Shown: piece by piece, positions 1 through 4,258 of the stretch
How positions within the stretch are numbered: position 1 is the first letter of the stretch
How the letters are laid out: each line of letters starts with the position of its first letter
NCBI GenBank assembly: GCA_022545875.1
Contig: JAKEIF010000070.1
Span: forward strand, 1-8,487
Direction: 5' to 3'
Length of the DNA: 8,487 nucleotides
DNA from: Nitrososphaera sp.
GTDB lineage: Archaea; Thermoproteota; Nitrososphaeria; Nitrososphaerales; Nitrososphaeraceae
Notes under the pieces: generated by a model
Told to the model about the DNA's origin: nothing
Databases searched by the model: none
The model's input: only the letters and a program-made list of their open reading frames with translations
Translations under genes and position numbers: made by a program

Positions 1-59
1 ACCACTCCTTCGGTGAAGCTCTGGAACTCCTTTCCGCATGATTTGCATACTCTCATCAT
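1..59 (-). CDS. Small CxxC zinc-binding protein, N-terminus only (cut by window edge)
   Basis: The complement of the first 59 bases starts with two consecutive ATG codons and reads MMRVCKSCGKEFQSFTEG before leaving the window. The Cys-x-x-Cys-Gly-Lys-x-Phe pattern is typical of one half of a treble-clef or zinc-ribbon knuckle. Many archaeal mini-proteins begin this way, so a structural zinc site is a reasonable inference, but the second metal-binding half and the function are not visible. An AT-rich box on the same strand (about 84-92) lies at roughly the right distance for transcription to begin almost at the ATG, suggesting a leaderless transcript. It is divergent from the 97-aa gene, and the two share a 115-bp promoter region. 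Either the first or second ATG could be used. Confidence 0.5.
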   Translation of the reverse strand, partial: MMRVCKSCGKEFQSFTEGV

Positions 60-83
60 TTCACTTCTTAGAATCTGTTATCA

Positions 84-92
84 GCTATATCT
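84..92 (-). promoter_or_regulatory. Candidate TATA box of the leftward CxxC gene
   Basis: The complement reads GATATAGCT. Its centre lies about 29 bases upstream of the ATG at 59, the archaeal TATA-to-start spacing, so the transcript would be leaderless or nearly so. This is inferred from position and composition only. Confidence 0.25.
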
Positions 93-130
93 GTTTTATC
101 ACAAATTCAATATTATGCATAAGGAAATGC

Positions 131-137
131 TTTAAGG
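131..137 (+). promoter_or_regulatory. Candidate TATA box of the 97-aa gene
   Basis: TTTAAGG sits about 40 bases upstream of the ATG at 175, predicting a start of transcription near 160 and a leader of about 15 bases. A purine-rich AGGAGA at about 159-164 lies within or just upstream of that leader and is too far from the ATG to be a good Shine-Dalgarno site. Weak evidence. Confidence 0.25.
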
Positions 138-174
138 TAGTTCTTGCTTATGATTACAGGAGATAGGCTCTGCG

Positions 175-468
175 ATGTCAACAATTCGAGTATACAAAAG
201 AAACTCAACGTATGTAGATCTAGGCCAGCTGGTTGAAGAACTCAGTGATATCGGCCTTAATGAAGCACTACAGAAATACTACAACAAGCCGGTTGAGCAC
301 GGGGCCAAGAGCATAGTCGCAGGTCCCAGCTTTATGCAATATCTGAACAAGTTGTTCAAGATTCAGATAGCCGCTGGTGACATCCTTCAGTTCGAAACGA
401 AAGATAACAGCAAATATTTTATGTTTTCGCTAACCGGGACGTGGGACGAGATTATAAAATTGCAATAA
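175..468 (+). CDS. 97-aa hypothetical protein
   Basis: An ATG-started frame of 97 residues (MSTIRVYKRNSTYVDL...) ending in TAA. I do not recognise the family. It has no cysteine, signal peptide or membrane segment. The sequence looks like a small soluble alpha/beta protein: a short beta start (residues 3-8), a charged amphipathic helix (about 16-36, LGQLVEELSDIGLNEALQKY), a middle helix (about 53-66), then strands (about 70-92) ending in TWDEIIKLQ. The residue composition is balanced and protein-like. A promoter-like box lies upstream, and the gene is divergent from the CxxC mini-gene at the window edge. Its stop codon TAA shares its last A with an ATG that begins a short CxxC reading frame, so the two may once have been translationally coupled. 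Confidence 0.65.
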   Translation: MSTIRVYKRNSTYVDLGQLVEELSDIGLNEALQKYYNKPVEHGAKSIVAGPSFMQYLNKLFKIQIAAGDILQFETKDNSKYFMFSLTGTWDEIIKLQ

Positions 469-719
469 TGCAAATTTATCACTTTACCTGTGCCGTCTGT
501 GAATCTGAATTGCAGTTGCCACTTGGTAGCTCAGGCCTCGATCAGGTTCTCACTGATGTTAATGCGGACTAGGCTGAATACCTCTTTTCAGATGCAATAA
601 AGAGTCACAGATTGTGCATGCCAGCATTCATGGAACTGATTTTGATGGTAAATGCCCAGTCGATGGGAGTAAGCTAATTGAAAGAAAATATGGCAAAGCA
701 CTCGTAAAACGCCCCTGAT
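468..719 (+). pseudogene. Degraded CxxC mini-protein (one stop plus a frameshift)
   Basis: An ATG at 468, overlapping the preceding gene's TAA by one base, opens a frame beginning MQIYHFTCAVCESELQL. It stops at TAG 570-572. The same frame then continues AEYLFSDAIKSHRLCM without interruption, and from about 617 a different frame carries HASIHGTDFDGKCPVDGSK and ends ...GKALVKRP at TGA 717-719. Joined, the pieces give a protein of about 83 residues with a CxxC near the N-terminus, an H-x2-C in the middle and a further Cys, compatible with a small zinc-binding fold. The reconstruction is mine. It could instead be a real 34-aa peptide (468-572) followed by unrelated sequence. Homologous intact proteins would settle it. 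Confidence 0.35.
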
Positions 720-815
720 GTAGCCGCGATTTGGTCACAGCAACATGGGATCCATTGGCAGCAGAGGAATCTTCACATTAACAACCTACTTAACTGCTTG
801 TCGCTATTTGATATC

Positions 816-983
816 ATGAGTAATTCTGCTAGTTGCGTTCAAAATGAGCATGATTCTTGCGACGGAATTGTAAAGACTATGGTGGATGGTTCAGACAATA
901 CCAAAATGTGCTCCTGTCAATGTCACAACAGCAGCTATCAGCTAGTCAAACGGATGTCTGGATTAGCTAATCAAAAAGATTAG
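816..983 (+). CDS. Cys-rich 55-aa putative zinc-binding protein
   Basis: From the ATG at 816 the frame encodes 55 residues. An in-frame TTG at 798 would add six, but ATG is preferred. The metal-ligand candidates are dense: C7, H12, C15 in the segment SASCVQNEHDSCDG, then C32, C34, C36, H37 in MCSCQCH. The spacing C-x4-H-x2-C followed about 16 residues later by C-x-C-x-C-H suggests one or two zinc sites in a miniature domain. My recollection, unverified, is that short proteins ending a domain with CSC-x-CH recur in soil Thaumarchaeota, but no function is known to me. The tail (residues 38-55) is polar and probably flexible. The promoter is unclear. It stands alone between a degraded frame and a 230-bp gap. 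Confidence 0.6.
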   Translation: MSNSASCVQNEHDSCDGIVKTMVDGSDNTKMCSCQCHNSSYQLVKRMSGLANQKD

Positions 984-1174
984 CAGAGCCGATAAAAGAT
1001 TACTTTTCATGCCATGGCCAAGTCATCACATCGATCGCACTATTGTGGCGAATATTTGAGTAGTATAAGGTACTAAATCGCCCTAATTGGAATTAAGCAC
1101 AATATAGCAAGCATTTCAGCCTTTGCCAGAGCTGTTCAGCTATCAATTTCTGAACCGGCACGCTCCCTTCAGGA

Positions 1175-1182
1175 TATTTTAT
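1175..1182 (+). promoter_or_regulatory. Candidate TATA box of the 61-aa gene
   Basis: TATTTTAT lies about 38 bases upstream of the ATG at 1217, predicting transcription from about 1206 and a leader of roughly 11 bases. Assigned by composition and spacing only. Confidence 0.3.
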
Positions 1183-1216
1183 CACACATTAATTTTCTCG
1201 AACATATAAGCAATGG

Positions 1217-1402
1217 ATGTGTATGGATGATATGTCACAAACATCAAACGCAGCAACAAGATACAACGACGGTAACCCTGAGGCAAGGACAACTCAATTG
1301 CGAACTGCCAAGGTAGAAGAAGCGCAAATCGGTCAGCTGGTCAATTCCAGGTTTGAAAGTCTGAAACCAGAGATTCAGGCAAAGCTGAACAGCGTACAAT
1401 AG
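1217..1402 (+). CDS. 61-aa hypothetical protein
   Basis: The frame runs from ATG 1217 to TAG. In-frame ATGs at 1223 and 1232 are alternative starts; MSQTSNAATRYNDG, beginning at 1232, looks like a natural N-terminus. I do not recognise the family. The first 25 residues are polar and probably disordered. Residues about 29-60 (RTAKVEEAQIGQLVNSRFES...LKPEIQAKLNSVQ) have the heptad-like pattern of one or two amphipathic helices, as in small dimeric or partner-binding proteins. No Cys pair, signal peptide or membrane segment is present beyond a single Cys2. A TATA-like box lies upstream and a hairpin followed by T-rich sequence directly downstream, which supports an independent transcription unit. 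Confidence 0.5.
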   Translation: MCMDDMSQTSNAATRYNDGNPEARTTQLRTAKVEEAQIGQLVNSRFESLKPEIQAKLNSVQ

Positions 1403-1413
1403 AATCTGAGACT

Positions 1414-1450
1414 GTAGCACCTGGCAACTGCTACGTTTTACATTTTCTGC
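1414..1450 (+). terminator. Hairpin plus T-rich tract after the 61-aa gene
   Basis: GTAGCA (1414-1419) and TGCTAC (1429-1434) are perfect inverted repeats around a 9-base loop, followed at once by GTTTTACATTTTCTG. The hairpin starts 12 bases after the stop codon. Archaeal termination depends mainly on the T-rich stretch, so the stem may instead be an RNA-stabilising element. Confidence 0.45.
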
Positions 1451-1563
1451 TCAAGCAATGAGTAGATAAACCTGATGCAGTTTGTCATACTGTCCATAAA
1501 CATTTTTCATTCATTAATGTGTACGGCGATTTAGTTGTCGTCTACACCATTTTTCCAAACTGC

Positions 1564-1719
1564 TCAATCATCCCTCCCAGTGTTCGCGACAAGCTCTTCG
1601 CGGAGGGCAGGCGCGTCGCGCCTGCCTATTAATTCGATGGCCTCCATGAGCTTCGCGTGAGGCAATGATGCGGCAATCATTTGAAAAGTGATCCGGGAAA
1701 TGCCACCTAGCGCCTTGCT
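1564..1719 (-). pseudogene. C-terminal remnant of an unidentified helical protein
   Basis: On the complement, a frame ending at TGA (1564-1566) reads SKALGGISRITFQMIAASL, then HAKLMEAIELIGRRDAPALR and EELVANTGRDD. The composition is clearly protein-like, with two or three amphipathic helices, and is noticeably more GC-rich than the surrounding DNA. Only the last ~50 residues look convincing. Upstream of about 1719 the reading overlaps the oppositely oriented SRPBCC fragment and becomes implausible. An ATG at 1680 would allow a 38-aa product, but a truncated C-terminus is the simpler reading. The family is not recognised. A 21-bp near-palindrome lies inside it (1606-1626). It abuts the SRPBCC fragment with both genes missing their 5' portions. 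Confidence 0.35.
1606..1626. repeat. GC-rich 10-bp inverted repeat with 1-bp centre
   Basis: GGCAGGCGCG (1606-1615) and CGCGCCTGCC (1617-1626) are perfect reverse complements around a single T. As RNA this would form a strong 9-bp stem with a 3-base loop on either strand. It stands out against the AT-rich surroundings and falls inside the leftward gene remnant. It could be an extragenic palindrome-like repeat, a regulator site or chance within GC-rich coding sequence. Confidence 0.6.
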
Positions 1720-2037
1720 GTGCCGAACTATGAGGTTTTGATGCAATGTTCGACTCAACAATTATCTTTGAACATAGATCTCCGAGTAACGACGGGCCTA
1801 TATCTGAAAACACACTGGCACTCAAAGATTATGAGTTTTGATGAATTTCACGAATTCTCAGATGAAGTTCAGCAAAGCAGGCTCTTAAAATGGACTCCCA
1901 GACATTCCTTTAACAAGGTAAGTGACACAGAGACACGTGTGATCGATGAGCTTGAATTCCGATTTGGTTATTGGTTGATAGGGCGCCTTATCGATCGGCT
2001 CGTGTATCCAAAGGTTGAACAGATTCTCCTTTCATGA
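1720..2037 (+). CDS. SRPBCC (START/polyketide-cyclase-like) family protein, N-terminally truncated
   Basis: Frame of 105 residues from GTG 1720, or 98 from ATG 1741. The region from about residue 28 to the end follows the second half of small SRPBCC ligand-binding proteins. LKTHWHSKIMSFDEFHEFSD (29-48) matches the 'W-x-s-x-I-x-x-F-d...F-x-D' strand pair, RHSFNKVSDTETRVIDELEF (61-80) matches the 'H-x-F...g-T-x-v-x-D-x-v-x-y' hairpin, and FGYWLIGRLIDRLVYPKVEQ (82-101) is the long C-terminal helix that closes the hydrophobic pocket. The family is normally about 140-160 residues. The first helix and strand, roughly the first 40 residues, are missing, and a TAG lies four codons upstream of the GTG. 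The product is therefore probably non-functional or a recent truncation. The family assignment is from pattern recognition. The ligand is unknown. Confidence 0.6.
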   Translation: MPNYEVLMQCSTQQLSLNIDLRVTTGLYLKTHWHSKIMSFDEFHEFSDEVQQSRLLKWTPRHSFNKVSDTETRVIDELEFRFGYWLIGRLIDRLVYPKVEQILLS

Positions 2038-2172
2038 GAAAAAATCAAGCAGATTCTAGAGAACTAGACTGACGGAAGCCGCATTTCCCTTTTCACTCGG
2101 GAGCTACCATACATGCGAACACATGTCTGGTGAATCTGAGGAGCATTGTCAATATCGTAATTTCCAGTTGCA

Positions 2173-2181
2173 CTTTATATC
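2173..2181 (+). promoter_or_regulatory. TATA box of the HExxH gene
   Basis: CTTTATATC is a very good archaeal TATA element. From its centre (about 2177) transcription would start near 2203-2205, exactly at the in-frame ATG at 2205. This favours a leaderless mRNA starting there, over the upstream GTG at 2130, which would lie outside the transcript. Confidence 0.5.
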
Positions 2182-2204
2182 GGCTCACGAACAATCCAAG
2201 CAGG

Positions 2205-2579
2205 ATGGTCGCTTCTGCTGCACTCCCGCCCCAAATAACTCAGGTAAGAGTCGTTCACATGATTCTTTCAAAGGAGACAGAGGAAGCGCTGGAATTACTT
2301 AGCAAGTATTACCACGTGGAGTCGCCTGAAATTGTGGTCGGTACCGTCAAGGGAAAGAGAAGGACAGCTTATGCAGTATACATCCCAGGGGAGAGGAAGA
2401 TATACGCCATGAACTCGGATGTTTTTTACAATCCTTTTATCATCTTGCACGAGTTCTACCACCATATCAGAAGTCAAGGCGGACCTCATAGGGGAACAGA
2501 AAGATATGCAAATTTGTATGCCAAGACATTCATCGATGCCTACATCAATGCAGCTAAGAGAAGCAAATTACAACAATAA
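2205..2579 (+). CDS. Small HExxH putative zinc metallopeptidase, ImmA/IrrE-like core
   Basis: From ATG 2205 the product has 124 residues. The frame is open back to GTG 2130 (149 residues), and another ATG lies at 2259 (106 residues). I choose 2205 because a strong TATA box predicts a leaderless transcript there. The C-terminal half has ILHEFYHHI (H82, E83, H86), the HExxH zinc motif of zincins, followed 13 residues later by E99 in RGTERYANLYAKTF. This H-E-x-x-H...E-x-x-A-N-x-x-A arrangement is that of ImmA/IrrE-type peptidases (COG2856), where the downstream Glu is the third zinc ligand. The preceding KRRTAYAVYIPGERKIYAM resembles the beta-hairpin that comes before the active helix in that family. 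It lacks the usual DNA-binding N-terminus and any membrane segment, so it is a bare catalytic domain. The substrate is unknown. Proteolytic function is inferred, not shown. Confidence 0.7.
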   Translation: MVASAALPPQITQVRVVHMILSKETEEALELLSKYYHVESPEIVVGTVKGKRRTAYAVYIPGERKIYAMNSDVFYNPFIILHEFYHHIRSQGGPHRGTERYANLYAKTFIDAYINAAKRSKLQQ

Positions 2580-2587
2580 TGTCGTAG

Positions 2588-2719
2588 GTGACTAGACCAA
2601 AACCTCAGTGGAAAGTCCGAATATCCTTAGGGATTGAAGTGGGATTTACCTTGGCTTTTGCAAGTAGTTCTAAAGTGTCGAGTCCAATGAGATATGTCAA
2701 GATATTGAGACGAGACTAG
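2588..2719 (+). CDS. Possible 43-aa small protein
   Basis: A GTG eight bases after the HExxH stop opens a 43-codon frame: (M)TRPKPQWKVRISLGIEVGF, then TLAFASSSKVSSPMRYVKIL and RRD, ending at TAG 2717-2719. It is basic, with a hydrophobic middle (about 11-24). Its closeness to the preceding gene would allow co-transcription. The start is non-ATG with no convincing ribosome site, and a short open frame like this can occur by chance. I recognise no family, so this is a weak call. Confidence 0.2.
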   Translation: MTRPKPQWKVRISLGIEVGFTLAFASSSKVSSPMRYVKILRRD

Positions 2720-2792
2720 CCTGGCATCTGGGCGTCGAGAGTTGTCATCGTTATTGCTGATGATTACATCTGACTTCCAGAGTCAGAATTAA

Positions 2793-2912
2793 TCTCCAGT
2801 ATGTCCGACATGCGGTATAGATGTGAATTGGACATGTTCATTCTGCGGTTATGCTTCTATAATTTTCAAGGGCTGCTATGATCTGGCCAGGATAATCCTC
2901 ATGGCACTGTGA
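2793..2912 (+). pseudogene. Start-less zinc-ribbon remnant
   Basis: In the frame that follows a TAA at 2790-2792, the sequence reads SPVCPTCGIDVNWTCSFCGY and continues ASIIFKGCYDLARIILMAL to a TGA at 2910-2912. The C-x2-C-G...C-x2-C-G-Y pattern, with 8 residues between the pairs, is a classic compact zinc ribbon (rubredoxin-like knuckles), very unlikely to arise by chance. No ATG, GTG or TTG precedes the first pair in frame, so either the 5' end has been lost or shifted to another frame, or translation uses a non-standard start. The tail after the ribbon is hydrophobic. It is probably the remains of a small zinc-ribbon gene. Together with the 43-aa frame this is all I can see in the 385-bp stretch 2580-2964, apart from the T-rich terminator. 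Confidence 0.45.
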
Positions 2913-2925
2913 CATCCGCCCATCA

Positions 2926-2937
2926 ATAAAAAAATAG
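2926..2937 (-). terminator. T7 terminator of the EEP gene
   Basis: The complement contains CTATTTTTTTATT, a run of seven T residues about 30 bases after the EEP stop codon. Such U-tracts are the main intrinsic termination signal of archaeal RNA polymerase. It also separates this leftward unit from the rightward small genes converging on it. Confidence 0.5.
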
Positions 2938-2964
2938 TTGGGAGAACGACTACTCCTTACACTC

Positions 2965-4050
2965 CTAGCTCGACGTTACAGTCAATTTCAGACTTGTCAC
3001 TACTCCCGCATGGTCTGATGACCAAAGTCCCGAGGAAGTCTTGTCCTTGGTCGACTCGCCTACAATGTCATTCTGTTTTACTGCAAAATTGCCTTTGAAC
3101 ATTACCAGGTCAATTCTGCTGTTCAGCGTGGACGCAGAGTTATCCAAATCAGCATCCTGGCAGCACGTAAAGCCATTGCCCTTTCCAAGTAAAGTCCATG
3201 CGTCACTAAAGCCGGCGCCGACCAAATTAGCATACGTCTGAGTCCCTGTGGAGTCTGCCTTTGAATTAAGGTCGCCAATTAGGATCAATGGTAGCGCCGT
3301 ATTTCCCGGTCCGGCTATTAGCTCCGCTGCCTGTGCGACCTGAACTGCAGGTGATAGCGGCTCGAGATGAGCAGAGACAACCTACGCCTGCGCTCCGCTG
3401 GTAAATGTTACTTCAACTGATACCCATGATTTAGGTAGTGCAATGGGCCCAACCGCAGTTGGTAGCGATAGCTTTGCTGCAAAATTGCCTCCAGATTCAT
3501 TAGAAATGCTAAAGTTTTCAAGATCGTCCCGTACCAAGATCGCATCTCTATCCGTTAGCCTGACGTCCATGAGTCCAGTTGAGAATAATCCTGGCGCCTC
3601 AATGTCTGTGCCCGTCTGCTCTACTGCGACGTGATAGTGCAATCCGCGCTCTTCCATGCTGTCCAGTAGAATCTGCAGGTAATCGAAAGTGACATCGGTA
3701 GCAGGTGTCGCCGGACCATCAGCAGGTGTTTGCGTTCTAAGCAAAATGGCTTCTTGCACGCCAATCATATCCGGAGACTTGATTTCTATCTGCTTGGCTA
3801 TTGCTTCCGCTCGCTCTGTGAAGTTGGTTGCTACTATTCCATTATACGCAGCCCCGACTGCTGCAAAGAGTTGTGGCGCCGTAGTAGCTGCTGCCAATGG
3901 AGCCAAATTAGCGCCATCAGAAAGATTCCACGTCATTACTGTAATTCGTCCTTGTAGCTGCGTTGCTGCCGACGATTGAGCAGATGGTGCCAAAATTAAA
4001 GCGGAGGCGACAAGAGCTGCTGCCAGAGTAAACGCAATCGATCTCTGCAT
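2965..4050 (-). pseudogene. Secreted endonuclease/exonuclease/phosphatase (EEP) family protein, interrupted by an in-frame TAG
   Basis: Read through codon 223, this is a 361-codon EEP superfamily (DNase I/sphingomyelinase fold) protein. Starting at ATG 4050 gives a clean Sec signal peptide: Q-R, then a hydrophobic stretch FTLAAALVASALILA (7-21) and a likely cut near AQSSAA. A TTG at 4068 is less likely. All family motifs are present in order: MTWNLSDG (N42), DMIGVQEA (catalytic Glu E100), SAHLEP (H228), LIGDLNS (D260, N262), SRIDLVMF (R312, D314) and SSDHAGVV (D346, H347). A GFTCCQDADL segment (C296-C297) and SGLW match EEP relatives as I remember them. The only defect is TAG at codon 223, immediately before VVSAHLEP, with the same frame continuing undisturbed to a normal stop. 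The N-terminal piece alone lacks half the active site. It could be a recent pseudogene, a sequence error or a readthrough case. Extracellular phosphodiesterase or nuclease activity would be expected; the substrate is unknown. Confidence 0.8.
3382..3384 (-). other. In-frame TAG interrupting the EEP gene
   Basis: The complement reads GCG CAG GCG TAG GTT GTC TCT GCT CAT, placing the stop between ...SGAQA and VVSAHLEP. A single change from CAG (Gln) or AAG (Lys) would restore the frame. No frameshift is needed. Confidence 0.9.
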
Positions 4051-4090
4051 AAAGATTTGAGATTTCAAACATGAACCAGCTGAATTAGCT

Positions 4091-4105
4091 ATTATTTATC
4101 TATAG
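4091..4105 (-). promoter_or_regulatory. Candidate TATA box of the EEP gene
   Basis: The complement contains CTATAGATAAATAAT. Its centre is about 45 bases upstream of ATG 4050, giving a predicted transcription start near 4068-4072 and a leader of about 20 bases. This fits use of the ATG rather than the TTG at 4068. Confidence 0.4.
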
Positions 4106-4140
4106 TAGAAACAGGACGGTTATTCGGTGTATCAACCCAG

Positions 4141-4152
4141 TTTGCGCGCAAA
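4141..4152. repeat. 12-bp perfect palindrome upstream of the EEP promoter
   Basis: TTTGCGCGCAAA is its own reverse complement. It lies about 40 bp upstream of the candidate TATA box of the EEP gene, in the gap after the membrane-protein gene. This is a position suited to a dimeric regulator, but there is only one copy and no known regulator match. Confidence 0.4.
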
Positions 4153-4169
4153 GTATCCTTTTACCAATG

Positions 4170-4211
4170 CTTGCGAGGTCATGAGGTATCTGACTTGCGC
4201 GAGGCATGAGG
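4170..4211. repeat. Imperfect direct repeat pair
   Basis: CTTGCGAGGTCATGAGG (4170-4186) and CTTGCGCGAGGCATGAGG (4194-4211) are similar copies 24 bp apart in the gap between the membrane-protein and EEP genes. Possible tandem operator or slippage product. The function is not evident. Confidence 0.35.
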
Positions 4212-4258
4212 CCGTCTGGGGATAGTAACTAATACAACAGGCTGTCTTCTTGGTGTTG

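Noticed and set aside
984..1216. Possible RNA gene or array in the 233-bp gap before the 61-aa gene
   Set aside because: No tRNA cloverleaf, repeated units or strong hairpin was seen; only AT-rich sequence and a promoter-like box at its right end.
1090..1332. Open frame on the + strand reading ...SISAFARAVQLSISEPARSL... and running into the 61-aa gene in another frame
   Set aside because: The first ~50 codons look protein-like, but there is no standard start codon, the end (QTQQQDTTTV...) is low in plausibility, and it overlaps the better-supported 1217-1402 frame. Possibly a remnant; not enough to call.
1568..1825. 85-codon - strand frame (MSASVFSDIGPSLL...) overlapping the SRPBCC fragment
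   Set aside because: Its C-terminal half is a frameshifted reading of the more plausible leftward remnant (rich in Arg, Cys, Pro), and its N-terminal half is antisense to the SRPBCC match.
2295..2489. 64-codon open frame on the - strand under the HExxH gene
   Set aside because: It is antisense to a frame with a clear HExxH motif, its own translation shows no motif, and it is explained by the codon composition of the real gene.
2965..3288. Treating the EEP C-terminal half as a separate gene starting at TTG 3288
   Set aside because: The TTG encodes a Leu inside the LPLILIGDLNS motif, and the SAHLEP motif upstream is in the same frame without any stop between, so it is the continuation of one gene.
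3041..3979. Several + strand open frames across the EEP gene
   Set aside because: They are antisense to EEP motifs that extend across the whole region; their translations are Ser/Ala-rich and motif-free.
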